From assembly GCF_028548455.1 (NCBI RefSeq), contig NZ_JAQQLF010000020.1, positions 1 through 64,000 of the forward strand: a DNA stretch of 64,000 nt, read 5' to 3'. The stretch is from Vogesella aquatica. Its GTDB lineage: Bacteria > Pseudomonadota > Gammaproteobacteria > Burkholderiales > Chromobacteriaceae. The notes beneath the pieces are model-generated. The model was not told the DNA's origin and did not search any database. It was given only the letters and a program-made list of their open reading frames with translations. Position 1 is the stretch's first letter. Each line of letters begins with the position of its first letter. Made by a program: the position numbers and the translations under genes. Shown in pieces: positions 30,802 through 39,646 of the stretch.

Positions 30802-31806
30802 TCAGGCGGCCTTGTTACTGAAGGCCTTGATGTAGTGCATCAGCAGGGCTTCCAGCTGCAGCCGCGTTACCAGCGTGTGCTGGCCGAACGGCACCAGCGC
30901 ATTGAGCTCGCGCTGGCAGGCCATCAACTTGTGTATGTCCAGCCGCGGCAGCAGGCGCTGCTGCGCGTCGTGCATGGCTGGATAATAGCGAAGGCTGCCG
31001 GCCAGTTTCAAACTGGCCAGGTCGTGCAGCCATTTTCCCAGCCATTGCAGTGGCAGCGCCAGCGGCAGCTTGTGGCGGTCCAGCTTTTCTACCGCCGCCA
31101 GCAGGCTGGCCAGCGCCGGCTGCGTCAGCGCCTGCACAAAGTCGCGGCGCAAGGTGGCCAGCTCGGCATCGTGTTCGAATATCGGCATGCCACCGTGAAA
31201 CGCCAGCTCGGCCTCGGCACCGTCCACGCCCTGCTGCTGCAGCCAGGCCAGCGCCACGGCAGGCTGGGGCGCGGTCAGCGGGAACTGGCGGCAGCGGCTC
31301 TTGATGGTGGGCAGCAGGCGCTGCGGCGCGCCGCTTACCAGCAAAAACACCACGTCGGCCGGCGGCTCTTCCAGCACTTTCAGCAAGGCGTTGGCCGCCG
31401 CCGGGTTCAGGCTTTCGGCGGGTTCCACCACCACCACGCGGCGGCCGCCACGGTGCGAGCTGAGGTGGGCAAACTCGATAACGGCGCGCACGCCGTCGAT
31501 CTTGATCACCGGCAGCTTGCGCTTGCTGGCCTTGCCTTCCTTGCCGTCGTCGTCTTCTTCGTCTTGCGCCGGGGCCAGATGGCGGTAATCCGGGTGGTTG
31601 CCGGCGGCAAACCAGTGGCAGGCCTGGCACTGGCCACAGGCGTGGTGGCCGGCACCTGGCGCCTCGCACAGCAAGGCCTGCGCCACCTGATGGGCAAACT
31701 CGCTCTTGCCGATGCCGGCCGGGCCGGTAAACAGCCAGGCGTTGGGCAGGCGGGCAAACTCTGCGGCCAACCTTTGCCAGTCATCGTGCTGCCACGGGTA
31801 GTGCAT
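30802..31806 (-). CDS. holB: DNA polymerase III subunit delta'
   Basis: 334 aa clamp-loader subunit. Contains GPAGIGKSEFA (P-loop-like), the zinc module CGQCQACHWF with the partner cysteine upstream, and the sensor-type VVVVEPAESLNPAAANALLKVLEEPP. The start is the ATG at 31804-31806 that overlaps the tmk stop (ATGA), giving MHYPWQHDDWQ; the frame stays open far upstream inside tmk, but that extension has no homology. Translationally coupled to tmk. Confidence 0.95.
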   Translation of the reverse strand: MHYPWQHDDWQRLAAEFARLPNAWLFTGPAGIGKSEFAHQVAQALLCEAPGAGHHACGQCQACHWFAAGNHPDYRHLAPAQDEEDDDGKEGKASKRKLPVIKIDGVRAVIEFAHLSSHRGGRRVVVVEPAESLNPAAANALLKVLEEPPADVVFLLVSGAPQRLLPTIKSRCRQFPLTAPQPAVALAWLQQQGVDGAEAELAFHGGMPIFEHDAELATLRRDFVQALTQPALASLLAAVEKLDRHKLPLALPLQWLGKWLHDLASLKLAGSLRYYPAMHDAQQRLLPRLDIHKLMACQRELNALVPFGQHTLVTRLQLEALLMHYIKAFSNKAA

Positions 31807-32429
31807 CAGGCCTCCTGCAGGCGCGCCAGCGCAGCGGCGATCTGTTGCTGGATGGCGTCGATGTCGCCACGCGCGTCGATCACCACAAAGCGGCCCGGGT
31901 TGGCCTGGGCGCGGGCCAGGTACATCTGGCGCACGCGCTGGTGGAAGTCTTCGCGCTCGCGCTCGAAACGGTCCGGCAGCCGGCTTTGCGACAGGCGCGC
32001 TTGCGACACTTCCAGCGGCACGTCCAGCAGGATGGTAAGGTCGGGCTGCAGGCCTTGCTGTACCCACTGCTCCAGGATGGCAATGCGCTCGGCCGGTACG
32101 CCACGGCCGCCGCCCTGGTAGGCGAAGGTGGCGTCGGTAAAGCGGTCGCTCACTACCCAGCGGCCGGCGGCCAGGCTGGGGCGGATCAGCGACGACACCA
32201 GCTCCTGGCGGCTGGCAAACATCAGCAGGGTTTCGGTATCCAGCGTGGCTTCGGTGTCGATATCCAGCAGGATTTCGCGCAGTTTTTCGCCCAGCGGCGT
32301 GCCGCCTGGCTCGCGGGTGAATACGGTATCGATACCGGCTTGTTCCAGGTAGCGGCGGATGAAGGCCAGATGGGTGCTCTTGCCGGCACCATCCAGGCCT
32401 TCCAGCGTAATGAAGCGCGCCTTGGACAT
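31806..32429 (-). CDS. tmk: Thymidylate kinase
   Basis: 207 aa. Phosphorylates dTMP to dTDP. P-loop GLDGAGKST at residues 11-19, the DR(Y/F) motif as SDRFTDATFAYQG, and a lid region of the E. coli type. Overlaps mltG upstream by one base (TAATG) and holB downstream by four. Confidence 0.97.
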   Translation of the reverse strand: MSKARFITLEGLDGAGKSTHLAFIRRYLEQAGIDTVFTREPGGTPLGEKLREILLDIDTEATLDTETLLMFASRQELVSSLIRPSLAAGRWVVSDRFTDATFAYQGGGRGVPAERIAILEQWVQQGLQPDLTILLDVPLEVSQARLSQSRLPDRFEREREDFHQRVRQMYLARAQANPGRFVVIDARGDIDAIQQQIAAALARLQEA

Positions 32430-33427
32430 TACTTGCCTTTCTTCAGGATGTAGTCGCGGACGGCGGCATTGTGCTCGTCCAGCGTCTCGGAAAACTGTGA
32501 GGTGCCGCTGCTATCGCCTTTGGCCACGAAGTACAGCGCGCGGCTCTGGGCAGGGTTGGCCGCGGCGTCCAGCGCGGCGCGGCCTGGCAGGGCGATGGGC
32601 GTCGGCGTGAGGCCGGCGCGGGTATAGGTGTTGTACGGCGTATCGCGGCGCAGGTCGGCCTTGGCGATATTGCCGTTGTAGCGTGCGCCCATGCCGTAGA
32701 TCACGGACGGGTCGGTTTGCAGACGCATGCCGATCTTCAGGCGGTTCACAAACACGCTGGCCACCATGGGGCGGTCGGCCTCGTGCGCGGTTTCTTTCTC
32801 GATCAGGCTGGCCATAGTCAGCAGCTCGTACGGCGTGGTGTACGGCAGGTCGGCCACGCGGGCTTCCCACACCGTTTGCAGCTGCTGCTGCATGCTCTGG
32901 TAGGCGCGACGGTACACGTCCAGGTCGCTGCTGCCGGGGGTGTAGAAATAGGTGCTGGGGAAGAACAGGCCTTCGGCGCTGTCCCCAGCCACACCCAGCT
33001 CGGCCAGCAGGCGGCTGTCGCTCCAGCCGGCCGTATCCTGGCGCAGGTCGTCTTCCTTGCGCAGCGCATTACGGAACTGGGCAAAGCGCCAGCCTTCGAT
33101 GATGGTGACGCTGGACTGGTCCGGGTGGCCATCGGCAAAGCGGTTCAGGTACTGCCACATGGCGGTGGCGCCACCAAACTGGTACAGGCCGGGCTTGAGC
33201 TTGCGATCCACGCCCATCACGCGCGACAGCGCCACCATCACGTAGCGGTTACGCACCGCGCCGTCGTCTTCCAGCGTGCGCGCCAGCTGGCTCATGGTGC
33301 GGTTAAGGCCAACGGTCACGGTGTAGGGCTGGCGGTCGGGGGTGACGGGCACCACAATCACCCAGGCCAGCCACAGCGCGAACAGTGCGGCCAACAGGGA
33401 AAACAGCCTAAGGGCAGGTCGTATCAT
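32429..33427 (-). CDS. mltG: Endolytic murein transglycosylase MltG
   Basis: 332 aa. One N-terminal membrane anchor (about 5-27) with a periplasmic YceG domain. E210 in SLIEKET is the catalytic glutamate (E218 in E. coli). It cuts nascent glycan strands and helps set their length. First of mltG-tmk-holB, the usual order. Confidence 0.95.
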   Translation of the reverse strand: MIRPALRLFSLLAALFALWLAWVIVVPVTPDRQPYTVTVGLNRTMSQLARTLEDDGAVRNRYVMVALSRVMGVDRKLKPGLYQFGGATAMWQYLNRFADGHPDQSSVTIIEGWRFAQFRNALRKEDDLRQDTAGWSDSRLLAELGVAGDSAEGLFFPSTYFYTPGSSDLDVYRRAYQSMQQQLQTVWEARVADLPYTTPYELLTMASLIEKETAHEADRPMVASVFVNRLKIGMRLQTDPSVIYGMGARYNGNIAKADLRRDTPYNTYTRAGLTPTPIALPGRAALDAAANPAQSRALYFVAKGDSSGTSQFSETLDEHNAAVRDYILKKGK

Positions 33428-33488
33428 CGGTAGGAAACAGGCTATCAGCTGGCATCTGCCAAAACCGCCAGATCATACCATGCAGCCA

Positions 33489-34043
33489 TCAGGGCTGTGG
33501 CACCCGAACCAGATGGTAAGCCGCTTCCAGCTCGGCAAACACACTGCGGCGCAACGGTATGCTGCCCTCGGGCAACATCAGCTGTAGCGACAGCGCGCCC
33601 TGCTCCCAGGCTTGCCAGTCGGCATCGCCGGGCTGGCGGCCATCGGGGCGGCAGATCAGCTCGCACAGCGCCAGCAGGTCGCGGTCGTCCACAATGGCCA
33701 GCTCGCCGCCCAGCTCCACGAACAGGCGGCCTTCTTCGTCCAGCCACGCCATGCGGGCGCGGTCGGCTGCCATGTCCGGCATCAGCGCCCAGGCATCGGC
33801 GTGGCGGCAGGCAACATAGGGCGCGGCCTCGTGCGCCACATACACTTTTTGCGGCCCGTTCTGCACGTAGTAGCGGCCTTCGCCGTCGCGGGCGTAGTTG
33901 CGGCGGAAGAAATCCACCATCGCCGCTTGTTTCAGCAGGCTGTCGCGCAGCCACCATTGCCCGCGGGCATCCAGCCGCAGCCAGCCGTATACGGCCGGCA
34001 CATTCGGCCATTTATCCATGGCCGCCAGTACCAGTGCATCCAT
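33489..34043 (-). CDS. Conserved betaproteobacterial protein of unknown function (DUF2946/DUF2944-like)
   Basis: 184 aa, soluble. The opening DALVLAAMDKWPNVPAVYGWL and the later NYARDGEGRYYVQNGPQKVYV block are a conserved pattern in Neisseriales and Burkholderiales; the DUF number is from memory and unsure. No catalytic motif visible. GGAAAG lies before the ATG at 34043; it starts 9 bases after the ABC permease gene, so is probably co-transcribed with it. Confidence 0.78.
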   Translation of the reverse strand: MDALVLAAMDKWPNVPAVYGWLRLDARGQWWLRDSLLKQAAMVDFFRRNYARDGEGRYYVQNGPQKVYVAHEAAPYVACRHADAWALMPDMAADRARMAWLDEEGRLFVELGGELAIVDDRDLLALCELICRPDGRQPGDADWQAWEQGALSLQLMLPEGSIPLRRSVFAELEAAYHLVRVPQP

Positions 34044-34052
34044 ATCGCTTTC

Positions 34053-36530
34053 CTAGTTTGCGCGCAGCACTTCGCTGGGCGGTGTGTGCGTCACGCGGCG
34101 CAGCAGCGGCCACGCCGCCAGCGCCACCACGCTGCCGCCGGCCAGCATGCCCAGCGGTAGCAGCCACAGGTTCAGCGCCAGCGGCAGGTTGAACAGCTGC
34201 ACGGCCACCAGCGCGCCCAGCACCATGGCGCCGCCACCGGCCATCAGCCCGGCCACACCGCCCAGCCACGCCAGCTCGGCCAGCAGCACGCTGCGTACCT
34301 GGCGGCGCGAGGCACCCAGCGCGCGCAGCAGCGCCACGTCGTACAGGCGCTCGTCGCGGGTAGCCGCCATCGCCGCCCACAGCACCAGTACCCCTGCGGC
34401 CAACGTTAACGCGAACATGGCTTCGATGGCCAGCGCCAGGCGGTCGATGACGGCGCGTACCTCGCGCACGATGGCGCTGATGTCCACCACCGTGACATTG
34501 GGCAGCGCCGCCACCAGCCGGTTATTGAAGCCGGCGTCCGGCGCGCGGTAACTGGCGATATAGCTGGCGGCCTGGTCGCCCATCCAGCCGGATGGCGCAA
34601 TCACGAAAAAGTTGGGCTGGAAGCTGTCCCACGCCACCTTGCGCAGGCTGGTTACCGGCGCTTGCCAGCGTGTGCCGGCGATGTCGAAGGTCAGCGTGTC
34701 GCCCTGCTTCAGGCGCAAGGTTTCTGCCAGGCCTTCTTCCAGCGAAAACTGCGGCGTTTTGCTGCCCGGCTGCCACCATTGGCCAGACACGATCTGGTTG
34801 CGCGGGTTGGCCGCATCGCGCCACGACAGGTTGAACTCGCGCTCCACTAGCCGCTGCGCGCGCTCGTCGGTGTAATCGGCGGCTTTGACCGGCTTGCCGT
34901 TAATCTCGGTGAGCCGCGCCCGGGTCATCGGCAGCGCTTCGGGCGCGCTGCGGCCAACCTTGGCAAAAGCCTGCACCAGCTCGGCGCGCTGCGGCGGCTG
35001 CAGGTTGATCAGGAAGCTATCGGGTGCATCCGGCGGCAGCGAACGCTGCCAGGCGCCAATCAGGTCGTCGCGCACCACGGTCAGCGTCAGCAGCGCCAGC
35101 AGGCTTACCGACAAGGCGGCGATCTGGATCACCGCCAGCCACGGCCGGCGCGCCAGGTTGGCCGCACCGTGGCGCCAGCCCACCGCACCGGATAGCGGCA
35201 CGCGGCGCAGCAGCACCACAATGCCCCACGCCAGCAAGCCCACGGCAGCCAGAAAGCCACCCAGGCCGGATAGCAGCCACAGCGCCAGCGGGCCGTCGCC
35301 AATCTGCCAGGCGGTGAGGCCCAGCAAGGCCACCAGCGCCAGTAGCGGCGCCAGCAGCGAACGGCTGCCGGCCGGCACGTCGGCGCGCAGTACCGCCATG
35401 GCCGGCACGCGGCGCAGCGCCAGTAGCGGGGGCAAGGCAAAGCCGGCCAGCAGGATCAGCGCCGACAGCGGCCCGGTGAGCCACGCCAGCCAGCCCGGCG
35501 GCGGCAAGCCGTCGCCCAGCCATTGCCTGGCCAGATACACCAGCAGCGCCTGCACACCGTAACCGGCCAGCGCGCCCAGCACGCCGGCCAGCAGGCCCAG
35601 CCACAGGAACAGGCTGCCCCACACCGTGGCCACCTCGGGCGCGGTCTGCCCCAGCGCACGCAGCACCGCCACGCTCTGCCAGTGCCGCGCCAGGTAGCGG
35701 CGCACCGCCAGCGCCACCGCCGCGGCCGACAGCGTCACCGACAGGATGGCGGTCAGGCCGAGAAAGCGCCGCGCCCGCTCCAGCGCGCTGCGCACTTCGG
35801 GGCGGGCTTCTTCGATGTCTTCCAGCCGCGTGCCGGGCTTCAGCTGCGGCGCCAGCCAGTCGCGGTAGCTTTTGACCTGCGCCGCGTCACCGGCCAGCAG
35901 CAGGCGGTAGCGGATGCGGCTGCCGTCCTGCACCAGGCCGGTGGCGGCCAGGTCGGCGTGGTTCAGCAGCACGCGGGGGATGAAATTGAACACATCTACC
36001 GCGCCGTCCGGCTCGCGCAGCACTTTGGCGGCCAACACAAAGCTGCGGCTACCCAGGCGCACGCTGTCGCCCAGCTGCAGGCCCATCTTTTGCAGCAGGC
36101 GTGCGTCGGCCCACAGCTCGCCCGGCGCCGGGCTGTACACGCCCTGCTTCACGCCCTGACGGGTACGGATCTGCACCTCGCCGCGCAGCGGGTAGCCGCT
36201 GGCCACCGCTTTCAGGTTGGCCAGCACCGCTTGCTCGCGGGCAAATACCATCGATGGAAAGGTAGCCGTAGGCACTTGGCGCAGCCCCTGCGCCTGCGCG
36301 CGCTGCTGCCAGGCGGGGTCAGCCGGTGCGCGGCTGTTCACCACCAGGTCGGCCGCCAGCAGCTGGCTGGCCTGCTGGGTGAGCGCACTGTCGATACGGT
36401 CGGCAAAAAACGCCACGCTACTCATCGCCGCTACCGCCACCAGCAAGGCCAGCGCCAGCACGGTGAGCTCGCCGGATTTCAGCTCGCGCCGCAGCAGGCG
36501 CCAGCCCATCAGCCACGATAAGCGCCTCAT
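34053..36530 (-). CDS. ABC transporter permease, FtsX/YbbP family
   Basis: 825 aa with about ten hydrophobic segments: one at the N-terminus, then two FtsX-type blocks (about 255-450 and 700-815) separated by large periplasmic regions. This is the YbbP architecture (MacB-like mechanotransmission permease), pairing with a YbbA-type ATPase. The start ATGA overlaps the ATPase stop. E. coli ybbA-ybbP lies next to tesA, as here, supporting the assignment. Substrate unknown; lipid or lipoprotein handling is the usual guess. Confidence 0.9.
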   Translation of the reverse strand: MRRLSWLMGWRLLRRELKSGELTVLALALLVAVAAMSSVAFFADRIDSALTQQASQLLAADLVVNSRAPADPAWQQRAQAQGLRQVPTATFPSMVFAREQAVLANLKAVASGYPLRGEVQIRTRQGVKQGVYSPAPGELWADARLLQKMGLQLGDSVRLGSRSFVLAAKVLREPDGAVDVFNFIPRVLLNHADLAATGLVQDGSRIRYRLLLAGDAAQVKSYRDWLAPQLKPGTRLEDIEEARPEVRSALERARRFLGLTAILSVTLSAAAVALAVRRYLARHWQSVAVLRALGQTAPEVATVWGSLFLWLGLLAGVLGALAGYGVQALLVYLARQWLGDGLPPPGWLAWLTGPLSALILLAGFALPPLLALRRVPAMAVLRADVPAGSRSLLAPLLALVALLGLTAWQIGDGPLALWLLSGLGGFLAAVGLLAWGIVVLLRRVPLSGAVGWRHGAANLARRPWLAVIQIAALSVSLLALLTLTVVRDDLIGAWQRSLPPDAPDSFLINLQPPQRAELVQAFAKVGRSAPEALPMTRARLTEINGKPVKAADYTDERAQRLVEREFNLSWRDAANPRNQIVSGQWWQPGSKTPQFSLEEGLAETLRLKQGDTLTFDIAGTRWQAPVTSLRKVAWDSFQPNFFVIAPSGWMGDQAASYIASYRAPDAGFNNRLVAALPNVTVVDISAIVREVRAVIDRLALAIEAMFALTLAAGVLVLWAAMAATRDERLYDVALLRALGASRRQVRSVLLAELAWLGGVAGLMAGGGAMVLGALVAVQLFNLPLALNLWLLPLGMLAGGSVVALAAWPLLRRVTHTPPSEVLRAN

Positions 36531-37222
36531 GCCTCACCCCGTGCCAGCACGCCGGCGGTGAGGCGGTAGACGGCAGCGCAGCGTGCGGCCAAGGTCGTGT
36601 CGTGCGTCACCAGTACCAGCGCGGTGCCGGCTTCGGCGTTCAGCTCGAACAGCAGCTCGATGATCTGCTGGCCAGTGGCCGGGTCCAGGTTGCCGGTGGG
36701 CTCGTCGGCAAACAGCAGCGCCGGGCGCAGCACAAAGGCGCGCGCCAGCGCCACGCGTTGCTGCTCGCCGCCGGACAGGTGGCGCGGGTAATGATCCAGC
36801 CGGTGGCCCAGGCCCACGCGCTGCAGCATGGCGGCGGCCGCAGGGCGGGCGTCGGCGCGGCCGGCCAGCTCCAGCGGCAGCATCACGTTTTCCAGCGCGG
36901 TAAACTGCGGCATCAGCTGGAAGTTCTGGAACACGAAGCCCACCTGTTCGCGGCGCAGCAGCGCGCGGCCGTCTTCGTCCAGGCCGGACAGCGGCTGGCC
37001 GGCCAGCCACACCTCGCCGGAACTCGCCGCGTCCAGGCCTGCCAGAATCGCCAGCAGGGTGGATTTGCCGCTGCCGCTGGCACCGACAATGGCCACGCTT
37101 TCACCAGCGGCCACGTCCAAGCTGGCGTCGTGCAGGATGGCCAGCTGCTGGCCGTGGTAGTTCACTTGCCGGGTAACGGCCTGGGCGCGCAGAATCGCGC
37201 TGTTTACCGAAGAGGATGTCAT
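36527..37222 (-). CDS. ABC transporter ATP-binding protein, YbbA/LolD family
   Basis: 231 aa from the ATG at 37220-37222. Walker A GASGSGKST (47-55), signature LSGGEQQR, Walker B LLFADEPTGNLD, switch VLVTHD. Start uncertain: no Shine-Dalgarno is visible, and a TTG four codons earlier (37234) is an alternative. Its start codon overlaps, on the opposite strand, the start codon of the tesA-like gene (the shared bases are CATG). Confidence 0.9.
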   Translation of the reverse strand: MTSSSVNSAILRAQAVTRQVNYHGQQLAILHDASLDVAAGESVAIVGASGSGKSTLLAILAGLDAASSGEVWLAGQPLSGLDEDGRALLRREQVGFVFQNFQLMPQFTALENVMLPLELAGRADARPAAAAMLQRVGLGHRLDHYPRHLSGGEQQRVALARAFVLRPALLFADEPTGNLDPATGQQIIELLFELNAEAGTALVLVTHDTTLAARCAAVYRLTAGVLARGEA

Positions 37223-37826
37223 GTTGATGATCAAGCGCTGTGTGTTGTTGGCCTGCCTGTTGGCCGCACCGCTGGCTCAGGCCGGCAAGATTGTGGTGTT
37301 CGGCGACAGTATTTCTGCCGCCTACGGGCTGAACCCGGCGCAAGGCTGGGTAAGCTTGCTGCAAAAGAAACTGGGGGCAAAACACCAGGTAGTCAACGCC
37401 AGCCTGAGCGGGGAAACCACCGCCGGCGGCCTGTCGCGCCTGCCTGCCATGCTGCAGCAACACAAACCGGATGTGCTGGTGCTGGAGCTGGGCGGCAACG
37501 ACGGCCTGCGCGGCCTGCCGCTACCGGCTATGCAGGATAACCTGAACCAGATGGTGCGCCTGGCGCAGTCGCAAAAAACCCGCGTGCTGCTGGTGGGCAT
37601 GGCGCTGCCACCGAACTATGGCCCGGAGTACGGCAACAAGTTCCAGGCAGTGTTCCGCGACGTGGCGGCCGCGCGCAAGGCCGCGCTGGTACCGCTGCTG
37701 GTAAAAGGCTTCGAGCGCGACCTGGGCAAATTCCAGCCCGACGGCATCCACCCGGCGGCCAGCGCCCAGGGGAAAATGCTGGACAACGTGCTGCCAACGC
37801 TGTTGCCTTTACTGCCCAAGACCTGA
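37221..37826 (+). CDS. tesA: GDSL esterase / lysophospholipase L1-like, TesA family
   Basis: 201 aa, signal peptide MLMIKRCVLLACLLAAPLAQA|G. SGNH hydrolase: block I GDS with S30 (VVFGDSISAAYG), block II Gly in LSGETTAGG, block III N93 (GGND), block V D174-x-x-H177 (DGIHP). Periplasmic multifunctional thioesterase/arylesterase. Divergent from ybbA, the conserved E. coli neighbourhood. GAGG lies 5-6 bases before the chosen ATG; MIKRC at 37227 is the alternative. Confidence 0.93.
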   Translation: MLMIKRCVLLACLLAAPLAQAGKIVVFGDSISAAYGLNPAQGWVSLLQKKLGAKHQVVNASLSGETTAGGLSRLPAMLQQHKPDVLVLELGGNDGLRGLPLPAMQDNLNQMVRLAQSQKTRVLLVGMALPPNYGPEYGNKFQAVFRDVAAARKAALVPLLVKGFERDLGKFQPDGIHPAASAQGKMLDNVLPTLLPLLPKT

Positions 37827-37969
37827 CACGGGCAACTGTTTTCTGGCCGGAACGCTGCGTTTGCGGCCAAGCTTTGCCAGCTTCATGACATTGTGGTTAC
37901 GCTGGGGTGGGCGCTACTGTCCACCCGGCTTTCGTGCCGGCACACCTCCCCTCCCACAAGGAAACTGTC

Positions 37970-39187
37970 ATGTTGGCCGCCATCGCCCCTAACCTCGGGC
38001 GCAAACTGCTTTCCCCCTTTCGCGGCTTGCCCGCTTCTGTCTACATCCAGATCGCCGCCACCCTGATCAACACCATGGGCGGCATTGCCAAGCTGTTCCT
38101 GCCGCTGTTCTTTCTGGAACGCTACCAGCTGCCCTACACCCAGATCGGCCTGCTGATGAGCTGTTATGGCCTGGGCATGTTTGCCGGCTCCTACCTGGGC
38201 GGCGTGCTCACTGACCGCTTCGACAGCCGCCATCTGGCCACTGCGCTGCTGCTGGCCAGCGGCGTACTCACCCTGAGCCTGGCGCTGTCGCTGCCGGTGT
38301 GGGCCTATGTGCCGCTGCTGGTGATATGCGGCCTGGCCGACGGCAGCTTCCGCCCCTGCAATATGCGGCTGGTGCTGGAGCCGTGCTCGCCGGCGCAGCG
38401 CCCCACCGCGCAGGGGCTGTACCGCATGTCGTTCAACCTGGGCACGTCGCTGGCCGGCATTACCGGCGGCCTGCTGGCGGCCTACGGCTACCACTGGGTA
38501 TTTGTGGCGCAGGGCTGCGCCAGCCTGCTGGCCGGGCTGTGGGTGTGGGCCGCCTATCGCCGCCTGGGCGGTGCGGCCCCGCTGCACATCACCAGCCGGC
38601 AGGCCGATGAAGGCCAGGCTTCGCCGTGGCGCGATGCCGACTTTTTGCGTTTCATGCTGGGCTTGCTGCTGATCGTGGCGGTATTCGACCAGATGTACGG
38701 CACCATGGGCTTGTATCTGCGCGAGCACTACCAGCTGGGCCCGCAATGGATCGGCTATCTGTTCACCCTCAACGGCCTGATGGTGGTGGGCCTGCAGGTG
38801 TGGGTGGCGCGGCGCATCCACATCTGGGGCATTGTGCGCTGTTCGCACGCAGCGGTGCTGCTACTGGGCGGCAGCTACCTGCTGCTGAACTTGGGCACCC
38901 ACATCGTGTGGCCGATCCTGGCCATGGTGGTGCTGACGCTGGGCGAAGTATTGCTGTCGCCCACCTGGTCCACCGTGGCGATGCAGTGCTCGGAAGGCCG
39001 CCAGCGCGGCCGCTACCTGGGCATCTACAGCGCCGGCTGGGGCGGGCGCACGCTGTACGCACCCGCTGCCGGCACCTGGTTTTACGGCCAGTACGGCGGC
39101 GCCTTGCTGTGGTGGGCCTGCGCCGCCATCGCCATCCTTACCGTGCTGATCCAGCACCGGCCACTGCAGCGCCTGCTGGCGCGCTGA
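37970..39187 (+). CDS. MFS transporter, MdtH/YceL-like
   Basis: 405 aa, twelve hydrophobic segments. The cytoplasmic loop 2-3 motif reads GSYLGGVLTDRFDSRH, a good match to the MFS motif G-x-L-a-D-r-x-G-r-k. Likely drug or metabolite efflux; substrate unknown. AAGGA lies 7 bases before the ATG at 37970. Its original terminator now carries an insertion (39223-39590). Confidence 0.85.
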   Translation: MLAAIAPNLGRKLLSPFRGLPASVYIQIAATLINTMGGIAKLFLPLFFLERYQLPYTQIGLLMSCYGLGMFAGSYLGGVLTDRFDSRHLATALLLASGVLTLSLALSLPVWAYVPLLVICGLADGSFRPCNMRLVLEPCSPAQRPTAQGLYRMSFNLGTSLAGITGGLLAAYGYHWVFVAQGCASLLAGLWVWAAYRRLGGAAPLHITSRQADEGQASPWRDADFLRFMLGLLLIVAVFDQMYGTMGLYLREHYQLGPQWIGYLFTLNGLMVVGLQVWVARRIHIWGIVRCSHAAVLLLGGSYLLLNLGTHIVWPILAMVVLTLGEVLLSPTWSTVAMQCSEGRQRGRYLGIYSAGWGGRTLYAPAAGTWFYGQYGGALLWWACAAIAILTVLIQHRPLQRLLAR

Positions 39188-39207
39188 CCGACGCCTGGAA
39201 ACACAAA

Positions 39208-39607
39208 AGCCCCGCTTGCGCGTAATGCCAATTCGTTAAACGAATAGGCTTGGCCATCAAGTGGGAGGGTGTGAGTGAAGCGCCCCATCCCGTTGGCGCG
39301 AGCCGGTCAAAATGGTGCGCCCCAGGTTTTAAGACGCCGATTTGTTTGAGCCCCGAGCCGTTAGAGAGGGGCGAGTTCGGCGGCGCCTGGGGCGTGCCAT
39401 TTTGACCGGGGTTTCGAGCAGCCCCGGGTTGCGGGGGAATGAAAAGGGGGCGGCAATCCGCCCCCTTTCCCGTCTGCCGGGCGGAACCGGCATGTAAACA
39501 TCGTCCGCATCGCGGACACAAAAGCACCCCTGAACGCAGCAACCCATTAGTCAAAAAAAAACGCCAGTCAGCGTTAACTGACTGGCACTACCGCTTGCGC
39601 GGGGCTT
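39208..39607. terminator. Terminator split by an insertion
   Basis: Left half AAAAGCCCCGCTTGCGCG (to 39222) and right half CCGCTTGCGCGGGGCTTTT (from 39591). Removing the insert and one 11-bp copy restores AAAAGCCCCGCTTGCGCGGGGCTTTT, a bidirectional terminator between the MFS gene and the convergent peroxiredoxin gene. Confidence 0.85.
39223..39590. mobile_element. 368-bp non-autonomous element with IS4-like ends
   Basis: Left end TAATGCCAATTCGTTAA; right end, read inward on the minus strand, TAGTGCCAGTCAGTTAACG. Flanked by 11-bp direct repeats CCGCTTGCGCG (39212-39222 and 39591-39601). Both ends carry subterminal palindromes; the right one is followed on the minus strand by nine T, forming a terminator for the peroxiredoxin gene. 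Inside are a 24-bp inverted repeat (39303-39326 with 39386-39409, 22 of 24 pairs) and a GC-rich hairpin AAAGGGGGCGG/CCGCCCCCTTT (about 39439-39464). No transposase or credible ORF. The outer ends resemble E. coli IS4 (TAATGCCGATCAGTTAAGG, from memory). Confidence 0.8.
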
Positions 39608-39646
39608 TTGGCATCCTGCGGCCAACCTTACAGCTGGCGGTCGGGA

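Noticed and set aside
30802-32067. Extended holB frame of 421 codons
   Set aside because: The first 87 codons lie inside tmk in another frame without homology; the ATGA overlap gives the correct start at 31806.
39329-39554. Open frames of 72 and 138 codons inside the 368-bp element
   Set aside because: They overlap the long inverted repeat and each other in different frames, have no ribosome site, and one runs through the element end.
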